Source: Burkholderia sp. S171 (GTDB lineage Bacteria; Pseudomonadota; Gammaproteobacteria; Burkholderiales; Burkholderiaceae). Taken from it: a stretch of 64,000 nt of DNA. Positions 51,573 to 59,655 of the stretch are shown piece after piece (position 1 is the stretch's first letter; each line of letters opens with the position of its first letter). Location of the stretch: positions 2,545 through 66,544 of the forward strand of contig NZ_LMUF01000052.1 in the NCBI RefSeq assembly GCF_009766085.1, read 5' to 3'. The translations under genes and the position numbers were made by a program. The notes below the pieces were generated by a model. The model searched no databases. It was not told where the DNA came from and was given only the letters and a program-made list of their open reading frames with translations.

Positions 51573-53195
51573 CTAGGCAAGCGCTTCATCTTTTTCTGTC
51601 GGCGTTGACCTCTCCGCAAAATTCCTGTTTTTTTCCGGCTCGCAACCGACGTCGCCGAAGTACATCATTCGCCAGTTCTCGAGTTGCGAAAGATCCTTGC
51701 CGAAACCTGCTATCGAATCGTGAACCAGGTAGTCAAAGAAGTTGAGCGCGGTTTGCCGTTCGCTGTCTGAACCGGTAAGCAGCGAGACATCTTCATATGC
51801 CATGGAAAGCGTCGCTTCGCGCAGAGTTAGCGTCTTGCCGTTCAGCTTGCGGTCATTTTCCCTCCCCATCGACTTATTAACAGAAAGCCCGTTTTCGTTG
51901 ACCCGCAAAACTTCACGCAATAGGTCAGACGCCTGTTGACCGTTGCCCGCCTGCGTCAACACATCCCTCGCCTGCCGGACACGTGCTTTTGCGGCGTCCC
52001 CGCCGGTGAAATTGGCGAGATAACCTCGGGCGACGTAGAGCTGGCGAAGATGATCGGACGTCGCCTTTTCTATCGGCCCACCGGCTTGAGCTTTTCTTTG
52101 ATAGCTGTCGAAAAGACTCACTGTCTTAGGGGAAAGATCAAAAGATGCCTGCACACTTTTCGGTAGCCCGGAAATTCCTTGCAATGGGACGCCCGCCACT
52201 CGGGCAGCGCGATACATATGCAATAGAGGTATCTGACTTAGCTTCTCGCTATCCAGAAGTGCTCTAGTTTGTTCTCCCGGTGCGTATCCCCCTCCAACAT
52301 CCGAATGAACGCCCGGATACACAACCTCAGATGTGTTATTCGGGTAGTGCTTTCCGTCGCGCACTGAATCCAAAGGAAACGAGTCACGCACTTCATGGGC
52401 GGCTACATAGTGAATGCACTGCTCAACCATCGTGGGGATTTTTAGGTTTCCTGCCCAGGCGTAGTGACCGTCTTTCGGCACAAGCTGCAACACGGCCCCA
52501 AACCAAAGAGCGGCGGTACCAAGGGAAGCATACACAACCGGGCTTTGGTCGAACACCTTTGCGCTTGCCGGCAACCCTGCCGATGCGACGGTATCGAACA
52601 ACCCCATGAAGTAAAGCCGAATTGGGTAACCCTGATAGCGCCAGCCACCGTCTGCGCCGTCTTGCTGACGACATGCCGACGCGAGGCGAACCGCGAAGGC
52701 GCGAGCGAGCGCTGCGCCCCGAGAAAAACCGAACAGTGACACATTGATCAGCCTAATCGGCTGTTTCGGATTCGTCGCGCGCGCCTTTGCCTTCACGATT
52801 CGTTTGTCGAACTGATCGCGAGCGTACTGCAGACGCTTTTCGCCGCCGGCCCCGAAAGCGCCGCCCAACGTGCTTTCAGTCTTTTCACCAATCGCGTCGA
52901 AGGATGTCCCTAAACCGTTGATATAAATTGCATACCGCCCGCCACTCTCATCATCGACTACATGTGTAGAGGCCAACCTTGCCACATTGCTGTGCTTGGA
53001 CCGAGGTGTATCGACGACCCGATTGTTACCGGTGCCGTCGAAAAAAAGTGAAATCCAGATCGACTGAGAGCAATCCGGGATGCCGGGCCTTTGATCGGGA
53101 TCAAGGCAAGCCATCGCCACGGCACGCTGCTCACGCTCCGTTTTCGTAAGCGGCCGAAGTCCCGCCTCACCGGGAATTTTGGTGTCATCCAACAT
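51573..53195 (-). CDS. T6SS lipase effector, Tle1 family (DUF2235)
   Basis: The 540-residue protein has CSQSIWISLFFDGTGNN near residue 43, the DUF2235 opening, and VSLFGFSRGAALARAFAVR near residue 153, the GxSxG nucleophile elbow of Tle1 phospholipases. MGLFDTVASAGLP, then VYPGVHSDVGGGYAPGEQT, supply the aspartate and histidine regions of the alpha/beta hydrolase. Tle1 enzymes are delivered by the type VI system and cleave membrane phospholipids of rival cells. It starts 11 bases after a DUF3304 lipoprotein gene, whose product should protect the producer. It has no signal peptide, as expected for a T6SS cargo. Confidence 0.9.
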   Translation of the reverse strand: MLDDTKIPGEAGLRPLTKTEREQRAVAMACLDPDQRPGIPDCSQSIWISLFFDGTGNNRVVDTPRSKHSNVARLASTHVVDDESGGRYAIYINGLGTSFDAIGEKTESTLGGAFGAGGEKRLQYARDQFDKRIVKAKARATNPKQPIRLINVSLFGFSRGAALARAFAVRLASACRQQDGADGGWRYQGYPIRLYFMGLFDTVASAGLPASAKVFDQSPVVYASLGTAALWFGAVLQLVPKDGHYAWAGNLKIPTMVEQCIHYVAAHEVRDSFPLDSVRDGKHYPNNTSEVVYPGVHSDVGGGYAPGEQTRALLDSEKLSQIPLLHMYRAARVAGVPLQGISGLPKSVQASFDLSPKTVSLFDSYQRKAQAGGPIEKATSDHLRQLYVARGYLANFTGGDAAKARVRQARDVLTQAGNGQQASDLLREVLRVNENGLSVNKSMGRENDRKLNGKTLTLREATLSMAYEDVSLLTGSDSERQTALNFFDYLVHDSIAGFGKDLSQLENWRMMYFGDVGCEPEKNRNFAERSTPTEKDEALA

Positions 53196-53206
53196 AGCTT
53201 ATTCCT

Positions 53207-53692
53207 CTATCTCGCGAAGGTAGAACGTGTTTGCAGTTTGAGCCTTGGCGGCGATGGGCCGTCCGCCCCCGAAATGGCCGCCTCAATGTGCTGATCAGGA
53301 TAAAAGTGAATTTCCAGATAGCTGGGATCTGGAGGAATCGGTCCCGTGACTTGAATCCTCGTTGTTGTGTAATTTCCTGCGGGTTCGATTTCTTTTCGTG
53401 GGCGATAGGTTTCAAGCGCGTCCCTTCTGTATCGCACATCGATCCAGAAGGGTGTCTTGGTGCGTCTAGTCATAGTGACGCAACATGACACCCCTCCCCC
53501 CCCAGACGTCTCACTACTGAGAAAAAGGTTTCCCCCGGACTGCTCATTGGCCGAGAAATCTGCGATTGCCCTATCCGTGTAGTTGTACCTCTTAATACCC
53601 AGCATGTAGGGATCCTTATTACATCCGAACAAGCCCATAAGGGTTAGTAAAATAAACGTTACGACCGAATATCGTTTGACATTTTTTTTCAT
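53207..53692 (-). CDS. DUF3304 lipoprotein, likely immunity protein to the lipase (copy 2)
   Basis: From ATG 53692 the 161-residue protein has a lipoprotein signal (VVTFILLTLMGLFGCNKDP). The mature part is DPYMLGIKRYNYTDRAIAD, VSCCVTMTRRTKTPFWIDV and GPIPPDPSYLEIHFYPDQH, then EAAISGADGPSPPRLKL. This is the DUF3304 pattern. It is clearly paralogous to the protein at 54021-54512. Lipoproteins encoded just before Tle1 genes are known to neutralise the lipase in the periplasm. Its stop is 11 bases before the effector start. Confidence 0.85.
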   Translation of the reverse strand: MKKNVKRYSVVTFILLTLMGLFGCNKDPYMLGIKRYNYTDRAIADFSANEQSGGNLFLSSETSGGGGVSCCVTMTRRTKTPFWIDVRYRRDALETYRPRKEIEPAGNYTTTRIQVTGPIPPDPSYLEIHFYPDQHIEAAISGADGPSPPRLKLQTRSTFAR

Positions 53693-53694
53693 TT

Positions 53695-53773
53695 TTGTAT
53701 TTCCCAGGTTCTTTCCGTGCATTACGCAACACCGCTCTCTCGCGGTCAGCTAGCAACAACGCACCCGTTCGTC
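53695..53773 (-). pseudogene. Remnant of a second DUF4123 adaptor gene (3' end)
   Basis: On the minus strand, GACGAACG followed by codons for GALLLADRERAVL aligns with the end of the intact adaptor (GDERNSALLLADRVREALL). It is directly upstream of the second immunity gene, exactly where the intact adaptor end stands before the first immunity gene. It has no start and merges with the effector remnant. It is best explained by duplication and deletion. Confidence 0.7.
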
Positions 53774-54006
53774 TGTGGATCCGAAAGAGTCGTTACATTG
53801 ATGTGTTGGGACGTCGGTTATATTCTCGTGCTGGTTATTTCCCGTACCGTCAAGAAACAATGAAAGCCAAAGTGATTGAGAACAATTCAAGATCTCAGAC
53901 ATCTTGCGGGGATCAATACATGCCATCACCTCCGCACATTGCTGACGTTCAACTGCTGTCAGCGGACGCAGCCCCGCCGAAGGGGGAGTCTGAGTGTGTC
54001 TAGCAT
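53774..54006 (-). pseudogene. Remnant of a second Tle1 effector gene (5' end)
   Basis: The minus-strand frame encodes AGLRPLTAVERQQCAEVMA then NCSQSLWLSLFLDGTGNN, matching AGLRPLTKTEREQRAVAMA and CSQSIWISLFFDGTGNN of the full lipase. The original start is the ATG at 54006 (MLD, as in the intact gene), but the stretch from ATG to GLRPLT is one base short, so that frame is broken. The match is clear to about 53834 and may run further before the adaptor tail. No catalytic serine remains. Confidence 0.8.
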
Positions 54007-54020
54007 AGTTGGAGGTGTCT

Positions 54021-54512
54021 CTAGCGGACAAAGGGAAGACGCCGCTCAAGTTTCAGTCTTGGCGGCAACGGGCCGTTGGCCCCCGAAATGGTGGCCTCAA
54101 TGTGGTGGTCAGGGTAAAAGTGGATCCCCAGATAGCTTGGATCAGGAGGAATAGGACCTTTGACCTCGACCCGTGCTTTCATATATTTTCCCGAAGGCTC
54201 GATGATCTTTCTGGGGGGAAATGATTCAAGCGCACTCATTTTGTACTCGATATCAATCCAGAGGGGTGTCTTTATGTCTCCGCCAAGGACAACGCAGCAT
54301 GACGTTTTTCCGCCGCCTGCAGTTGGCGTGCTGAGTTCAACATTGCTACCCGCTGCACCGTTCACTGCAAAATCGGCGATCGCCCGATCGGTGTAGTTGT
54401 AGCCCATGATCCCAAGCATGTAGGGATCTTTCGCACAACCCGACAGGCTCACGAGTGTGAGCAAACCGGCTATGGCAGCCAAAACCCACCTGATAACCAT
54501 CATCACTTTCAT
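54021..54512 (-). CDS. DUF3304 lipoprotein, likely immunity protein (copy 1)
   Basis: The 163-residue protein has a lipoprotein signal (AAIAGLLTLVSLSGCAKDP). It shares KDPYMLGI, YNYTDRAIADF, SCCV, KTP.WIDI.Y, IEPSGKY, GPIPPDPSYLGIHFYPD and PLPPRLKL with copy 2. Its start overlaps the adaptor gene end by 4 bases (ATGA), so it is translated from the vgrG operon. The effector gene that should follow is the broken remnant, so this lipoprotein may now protect only against related lipases from other strains. Confidence 0.85.
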   Translation of the reverse strand: MKVMMVIRWVLAAIAGLLTLVSLSGCAKDPYMLGIMGYNYTDRAIADFAVNGAAGSNVELSTPTAGGGKTSCCVVLGGDIKTPLWIDIEYKMSALESFPPRKIIEPSGKYMKARVEVKGPIPPDPSYLGIHFYPDHHIEATISGANGPLPPRLKLERRLPFVR

Positions 54513-55327
54513 TCCGTCTCCGATCTTTCTTGCGCACTGAGCAGCGCCTCTCTCACGCGATCGGCCAACAACAAGGCACTGTTACGTTCGTCTCCTGAAG
54601 CCCCTGCGAGCGACTCTTCGCAGATCCGGTAGCGGGTACGCGCGTCAAAAGCTGCAAGCAGGTCGTCGTCGGTCATGCCGAGCGAATAGAGAACAGAGTC
54701 GGCCAGCCCAGCGTCGATAAACGCCACAGCTTGTTGCTCATCGAGATCGAGCGGCGCACGATACGAATCGGCTGTTGCGTTATCGCCAACGATTCTCTGC
54801 AGACTCCCGTACCGATCGATATACCACCACTCATTTACCAAGCACAAGTAAGCACAGCGCTGTTCTACCGAAAGCGTACGATCGAGCACGGCAAGCGATC
54901 GAGTGTCGAAGAACTTCATCTGCCATTCGCTGCGGTCAGCGCACGTCACGTCGAGCCGCTCGCGAAGTCCTGTGACAAGATCACCGAGCGGAAATTGTGA
55001 AAACAGAAAAGAGACACCGCGAAAGTCGTCCACACAGCAACGTGCAAGCTTGGTCAGCAAGCTCGCTGGCTTCGATGCCCCTGGAGCAATACGAACCAGA
55101 TAGGGGCCGTATTGATCACGCCGGTCTTCGGAATGCGCGTCGAATATCAGTGACAGCCGTTGATCCGCTGTATCGTGTCCAAGCCACTGTCTCAACTCGC
55201 GGTATAACTGCGGGTACGCAACGCCATAGATCAAGGCACATGTTTGCAGACCCGGAGTGGCGACCTGGAATTCGTGAATTGCCAACGCCAGCGCTTCCGA
55301 CTCAAGCTCGAGTTTTGTATTTGTCAT
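54509..55327 (-). CDS. DUF4123 T6SS adaptor/chaperone
   Basis: The 272-residue protein carries the DUF4123 pattern: QTCALIYGVAYPQLYRELR near residue 27, YGPYLVRIAPGAS, GVSFLFSQFPLGDLVTGLR and KFFDTRSLAVLDRTLS. Tap/TEC proteins of this family load their effector onto the cognate VgrG tip. It overlaps the vgrG stop by 4 bases and the first immunity gene by 4 bases, so it is tightly in the operon. Its C-terminal helix is the part duplicated in the remnant at 53695-53773. Confidence 0.87.
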   Translation of the reverse strand: MTNTKLELESEALALAIHEFQVATPGLQTCALIYGVAYPQLYRELRQWLGHDTADQRLSLIFDAHSEDRRDQYGPYLVRIAPGASKPASLLTKLARCCVDDFRGVSFLFSQFPLGDLVTGLRERLDVTCADRSEWQMKFFDTRSLAVLDRTLSVEQRCAYLCLVNEWWYIDRYGSLQRIVGDNATADSYRAPLDLDEQQAVAFIDAGLADSVLYSLGMTDDDLLAAFDARTRYRICEESLAGASGDERNSALLLADRVREALLSAQERSETE

Positions 55328-57675
55328 TTCGTGCCTAGCAAAGCGCCCTGGGAGAATTCAGCAAGCAGACAGGGGACACAAATTGACTTCGGAAGCAGCG
55401 GCAATATCGGTTGCATCGAGACCGGGCCGGGCTTGTCCCATTTGGCACACTTTTCCAGAATGACGCCTGGAGTGCCATTCTCGATCCGGTCGCTATTGAT
55501 GCGGATATACGAGCCGCCCGCGCCGATCCAAACCTCCTTCGCCGCCGACAGGACGAGCCTGCCGTCAGTGCTGGTAATCGTGACGTCCTTTAGCGCAGCC
55601 AGCGCAATCTCATCGCTTTGAGCCTGGATCTCCACCTTGCCCTTGGCCGCGAAGAGCTTCATGCCGAGTTTCTGCGCGAACAACGATATCGCATCACCAG
55701 CCGCCACCGTGAATTTCTTCCGTACCCCGATATCCGCTGATCCACCCGCATTGACCGCTAAATTGTCGTGAGTCGCGAGTTGCAGATGCTGACCGCTGGT
55801 CAACGCAATGCCCTGAGGAGCAGATAGCAGGATCACAGCCTGCTGAAGCCGGTCCAGGCGCTGCTCGAGAAACTGACGTTGCTCATCGACTTCCGCCATG
55901 TGTGCTTGTGCAGCCTGGGCGGTCTGCGTCAATGCCTGCATCAACGCGAGTGCGTCCTCAAGGTGTGCCTTCGCGCTGGTCATGTCGAGTTGCTTGCCGT
56001 TTGCTGCAGGCTGCGCTTCCGCAGTGACAAGCACGCCCTTTGCGCCGCGCACTGCCACGTGCTCGTCACTACGAAACTCTCCGCCTAACCCCCTTTGCTT
56101 GCGCTCACCATCGACCATATGCCCAAGATTCAGCTGACTCGCCTGGAACGGCGTCATCAGATGCACGTGCTCGTTACCTTCCCTATCCTCCATCCGCATT
56201 GTGTTTCCAGCGGCCGTGATAATGAGGTTCCGGGTATGGTTCAGGTTGTTGACCAGATCCGGATGCAGGCTGTCGTGCATAGCGCCGATAATGACCGGCC
56301 GATTGGGATTTCCTCCTGTGAAAATAATTGCGACTTCCGCCCCGTCGATCAACGGGAAGTGGTGCCCGTAGCTATTGCCGCTGTACGGCTTAGCCAGCCG
56401 AACCGGCCGGCTCGTGCCCCCCGGACTCCACTCGTCAAGGTCGAAAGGCAGCTTGATCACATACAAGCCTTCCGGCGTCAAATACGCGCGCCTGTAATTG
56501 CCGGGCGAGGTAACCCGCGCCGGCAGGATGCCGCTAATGACCGGCTGCGCACTCGAGTCCACAGGCGTGCGCCAGACACGGTCTGACGGTATCGCCGAGA
56601 ACGTATTGGAGTAAGCGTGATCGCGCCCACCGCTCGACTCCACCGACACAATGAAAAATCCATGCGGCGCGTCTTCAGGGTTCCGATCAAGCCGCAGCAC
56701 CTCGCCCGCTTCCAGCGCGAACGCGTTGCCCGTGCCCGTATAGGTAATCTGTTGCGCCAGATGTGCCTCATGGCGCAGCCGTGCGAGACGCTGGCCCTCC
56801 TCCGGCGTTTCGTAGTGCTCACCCCATTGTGAGTCGACCGCGTTCGTCGTTTTGTCGTCACGCGCGGTGTTTACCTCGACGAGCAGCGACACGCCTGCCT
56901 CGCGATGGTTGTAGTCATTCAGTTGTACCGCCTCGGGCACGCGCCGCGTGTGCCTTTCAAGCGACTTGATGGCCTCGGCGCCAGCGCTTTCGAGCCCGGC
57001 GTCGCGCCGAAATGGCACGATGCGTTGATTGCGTGCGTAAGCGTCGAGGTCGTCACCGAAGATCATGACCTCGCGCTCATTCGTATGCTCGAAGCGAAAC
57101 CACATGCCCTCTTCAGCCATGATGCGCTGGATGAACGCGATTGTGGTCTCGTGGTATTGCGTCACGTAGGCATGACGCTTGTATTGCGCGCGCAGTTTGA
57201 ATGCGAAGTCGACGCCCTCGCGAAGCCCGTGGTGTCGCAGCGTGGCGGTAATGATCTCCTGCGCCGACTGCTTCTGGAACAGCCGGCTCTTGGCGCCGCG
57301 CCCAAGGTCCGCCACGCGCGGTTTGATCACGAGCTTGTAGCGCGTCTGGTCGGCTGACGTCTCGAACTGATCGAACTCCGTGACAATGCCATGGATAGTC
57401 AGCGCTGCCGGCATCTCGCTGAACTTCTCCGCGTTCTCCCCAAACATCTTGCGCAAGTACTCAGCGTTTGGATCGAAGGGATCGGTCGTAAACTTCACGG
57501 GTCGACCCAACACCTGGTCCATCGCGATGTCGCAGATTGGACTTGTCAGCTCAACTTCATAGCGATACAACTCGCTTACTGCGGCGTACCCGCTGAACTT
57601 TAGCACCGAGAGCGGCGCAGGATGCGGCGCCAACTTGATCGCATAGGCCTGGGACGGCATAACCATTGACCCCAT
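55324..57675 (-). CDS. vgrG: VgrG spike protein of the type VI secretion system
   Basis: From ATG 57675 the protein has 783 residues. The N-terminal gp27-like part includes FSGYAAVSELYRYEVELTS, then IHGIVTEFDQFETSADQTR and YHETTIAFIQRIMAEEGMW. The gp5-like OB part is ESSGGRDHAYSNTF to HFPLIDGAEVAIIFTGGNP, then RPVIIGAMHDSLHP. The C-terminal DUF2345 needle contains GKVEIQAQSDEIALAALKD and VTITSTDGRLVLSAAKEVW. It forms the tip of the injected tube and carries the lipase via the adaptor. No toxic C-terminal extension is seen. A frame open to 57741 adds only a non-matching leader. Confidence 0.9.
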   Translation of the reverse strand: MGSMVMPSQAYAIKLAPHPAPLSVLKFSGYAAVSELYRYEVELTSPICDIAMDQVLGRPVKFTTDPFDPNAEYLRKMFGENAEKFSEMPAALTIHGIVTEFDQFETSADQTRYKLVIKPRVADLGRGAKSRLFQKQSAQEIITATLRHHGLREGVDFAFKLRAQYKRHAYVTQYHETTIAFIQRIMAEEGMWFRFEHTNEREVMIFGDDLDAYARNQRIVPFRRDAGLESAGAEAIKSLERHTRRVPEAVQLNDYNHREAGVSLLVEVNTARDDKTTNAVDSQWGEHYETPEEGQRLARLRHEAHLAQQITYTGTGNAFALEAGEVLRLDRNPEDAPHGFFIVSVESSGGRDHAYSNTFSAIPSDRVWRTPVDSSAQPVISGILPARVTSPGNYRRAYLTPEGLYVIKLPFDLDEWSPGGTSRPVRLAKPYSGNSYGHHFPLIDGAEVAIIFTGGNPNRPVIIGAMHDSLHPDLVNNLNHTRNLIITAAGNTMRMEDREGNEHVHLMTPFQASQLNLGHMVDGERKQRGLGGEFRSDEHVAVRGAKGVLVTAEAQPAANGKQLDMTSAKAHLEDALALMQALTQTAQAAQAHMAEVDEQRQFLEQRLDRLQQAVILLSAPQGIALTSGQHLQLATHDNLAVNAGGSADIGVRKKFTVAAGDAISLFAQKLGMKLFAAKGKVEIQAQSDEIALAALKDVTITSTDGRLVLSAAKEVWIGAGGSYIRINSDRIENGTPGVILEKCAKWDKPGPVSMQPILPLLPKSICVPCLLAEFSQGALLGTK

Positions 57676-57883
57676 GAATACCCCCGTTAACACAGACGAC
57701 ATACGTCGGAACGCATAGGCACGCGTCCCGGGAAATTTCACGCGAAAAGCTATTCAATTAGCATTCCGTAAAATCCGGATCAGGGTGAACAGAAATGAGT
57801 GCGGACGCGCGCTCGTCGGCATGCGGTTTCGCTCTTATTTCACGGGACAGACCTATCGGTCCGCATCGACTGGAGGCTCAGTT

Positions 57884-58204
57884 ATGAAGGCTCCGAAACC
57901 TGATCCAAAATCTTTACAGACCCGTATTAAACATTGCAGTCCTACATTAAGTCAAAGAGTCTCCGACAATCAAACCGTCATAAATTGTCGCGAGCGTTCG
58001 CGAGACTGCAAGGGAAGATGGGGCATTGGAATTATTGAAATCCCATGTCCCGTGAAATTTGTCAAATGGACAAGTTGTCAAGATAAGTTTAACTTGAGCG
58101 GAAGATGTCCGAATAGCCCCGCCAGCCTTCCACTAGCGGATAGTTACGGGTCTCGTTTTTTAGAAAATAAATGCAAATATTTCTATTCTTCGTCTGATCG
58201 TTGA
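57884..58204 (+). CDS. Cys-rich 106-residue protein, unknown
   Basis: The ATG at 57884 has GGAGG seven bases upstream. The protein is basic with seven cysteines: KHCSP, VINCRERSRDCKGRWG, EIPCPVKFVKWTSCQDKF, GRCPNS and NKCKYF. Their spacing could suit a disulphide-rich or metal-bound fold. No signal peptide is clear. It is AT-richer than neighbours, and the next 400 bases are also AT-rich. It diverges from vgrG and lies before an IS remnant, so it may be recently acquired. Function unknown. Confidence 0.55.
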   Translation: MKAPKPDPKSLQTRIKHCSPTLSQRVSDNQTVINCRERSRDCKGRWGIGIIEIPCPVKFVKWTSCQDKFNLSGRCPNSPASLPLADSYGSRFLENKCKYFYSSSDR

Positions 58205-58599
58205 ACTCAAGCGATCTCATAAATTTTCTATTGTTCTGAGATAGAGGTCACGAAGGCGGAATCAATGCTCGCATCTCAAATTGCGTGGTAAGTGTTAAGT
58301 TGTGTGAATAGAATCGGACCTGTATGAATCCGTCGCCCATGGCCTACATCTGATGAGCCCATTCTGAACGCTCATCAAAGCTTATCGACGTGTGTTTAAG
58401 GGAGGCGAAATCTCGTTGCTGAAATTGCAGGATAAAGGGCATACCACTGCTTAATACCCTGCAACTTCCGAGGAGATGCGGAAGGCTCCGAAACCTCGCG
58501 GAAGTGAGCGAGATTTTTGTCAGCCGCTGCTTTTAGAGATCAATTCAAAGCGTCCTCTGATTCGCTTGACTTGATTTTCCGTACGAAGCGAATCCTGCT
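58205..58599. other. AT-richer gene-free stretch
   Basis: About 400 bases between the Cys-rich gene and the transposase remnant. No supported frame, hairpin or RNA gene was found. Confidence 0.4.
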
Positions 58600-58898
58600 G
58601 CGGAGAGCCCAGCGACAAGAACAAGCTGTATGCCCTTCATGCACCACGATGTGAATATCTGGCGAAAGGAAAGATTTGGATGCCGTACGCATGGACTTGC
58701 TGCGACTCAGGCTCTGGAGCAAACGGCAATCTGAAGTGGTATCGCCCTGAAGTGCCGATTGCGGATCGCGGCTACAAGGGGGCGATCGAGTCGGCCATCG
58801 GCGACGTGAACGGATGGCGAACTCGATCGTAATAAGCTCAAAGGCGCATTGGGCGATCCCATACACGCGGTACTGCCCAACGTCGGCCATGACCTCAA
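58600..58898 (+). pseudogene. Degraded IS5-family transposase remnant
   Basis: One frame encodes DKNKLYALHAPRCEYLAKG near 58614 and VPIADRGYKGAIESAIGDV near 58755. After a frame change at about 58812 the product reads DGELDRNKLKGALGDPIHA then VLPNVGHDLK to a stop. These are the conserved blocks of IS5-type transposases (KNKLYALHAPEV, DRGYKG, LKGALGDAIHAVLCGAGHN), but the spacing is too short, so there is an internal deletion. The N terminus is missing. No terminal inverted repeats were identified. Confidence 0.7.
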
Positions 58899-59072
58899 AT
58901 AAAGATAATTGTCAGGAAGTCGCGATTTTTCACGCCCTTAGCAGAGCCCGCGTTTATTCTGACCCTGTCGCTGAACTCGGCCGCCCGCGTGCGTCCCTAC
59001 AGATTAAATCCGCGGCTGGCCAAGCGCTATCCCGCTAAAGCCCCAAAAAAATCCTCCTACCCACCATCCAGA

Positions 59073-59378
59073 TCACTGCCCTTTGTACACCGGGACCACA
59101 GTAGGTCCGCTCGTCGGCGACTGCGACATTGACGTTCCATTGTCCGTAGCGCCACCGTAACCAGTAGCGGTGTCTCCTGAATGGACGCGTGCTTCAGCGG
59201 CCTGAATATCATTCGGATAGAAAGCGTCCTGCGAGTTCGGGCGCCATCCCGCATTCTCGACCTGGATGAGATCGGCGCGCACCTGGGCACGCGTGACGGG
59301 CTGATCCGTGGTTTGGGCGAACGTAACAGCGGGAGCAGCCAGGACCAGAGCAAGTGTTGTGCAGATCAGTGCTTTCAT
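59073..59378 (-). CDS. Small periplasmic DUF4148 protein
   Basis: The 101-residue protein has a signal peptide (ALICTTLALVLAAPAVTFA) and then TRAQVRADLIQVENAGWRP, the DUF4148 core, with the helix and the GW.P motif. The C-terminal part is Ser/Thr/Gly-rich. Such proteins occur in many copies in Burkholderiaceae and have no known activity. It diverges from the RND pump gene. A GTAAG-N5-GTAAG repeat lies 65 bases upstream of its start. Confidence 0.82.
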   Translation of the reverse strand: MKALICTTLALVLAAPAVTFAQTTDQPVTRAQVRADLIQVENAGWRPNSQDAFYPNDIQAAEARVHSGDTATGYGGATDNGTSMSQSPTSGPTVVPVYKGQ

Positions 59379-59442
59379 GATGAGTAGCCTCTTTATAAAG
59401 TGGCTTCACTCTCAATGAATGAAGTCCATGCTTCATCGTCCG

Positions 59443-59457
59443 GTAAGCGATGGTAAG
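59443..59457 (+). promoter_or_regulatory. GTAAG-N5-GTAAG direct repeat upstream of RND operon
   Basis: GTAAG at 59443-59447 and 59453-59457 are one helical turn apart and read toward the RND permease gene. The same repeat is in the two conserved elements at 29827-29841 and 34300-34314 (minus orientation). The pattern is like boxes of PmrA/QseB-type response regulators. Confidence 0.5.
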
Positions 59458-59655
59458 CAGGTTCATTCTGCGCGGCATGCGCTGACTCGAAGCTGACGCC
59501 CAGATGACAAGATCGTCATGTTGCGCACCCCGGTATTCGAAGATAACAACTTTGTAACCTTGCGGTCAGCACCGGGTAAAGACCGGTTGGTCACACTGGC
59601 CTCACGTTACGAAGTCTCCGCTCTCACAGCGCAGCTTATCTTCCGGGAATGTCCA

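Noticed and set aside
54007..54049. ATG at 54049 as the real start of the effector fragment
   Set aside because: This start lies inside the immunity gene and gives a leader unlike the intact effector. The MLD start at 54006 aligns with the intact gene but is frameshifted.
55324..57675. VgrG with a toxic C-terminal extension
   Set aside because: The DUF2345 region is followed only by a short tail with no enzymatic motif, and the cargo is the separately encoded lipase.
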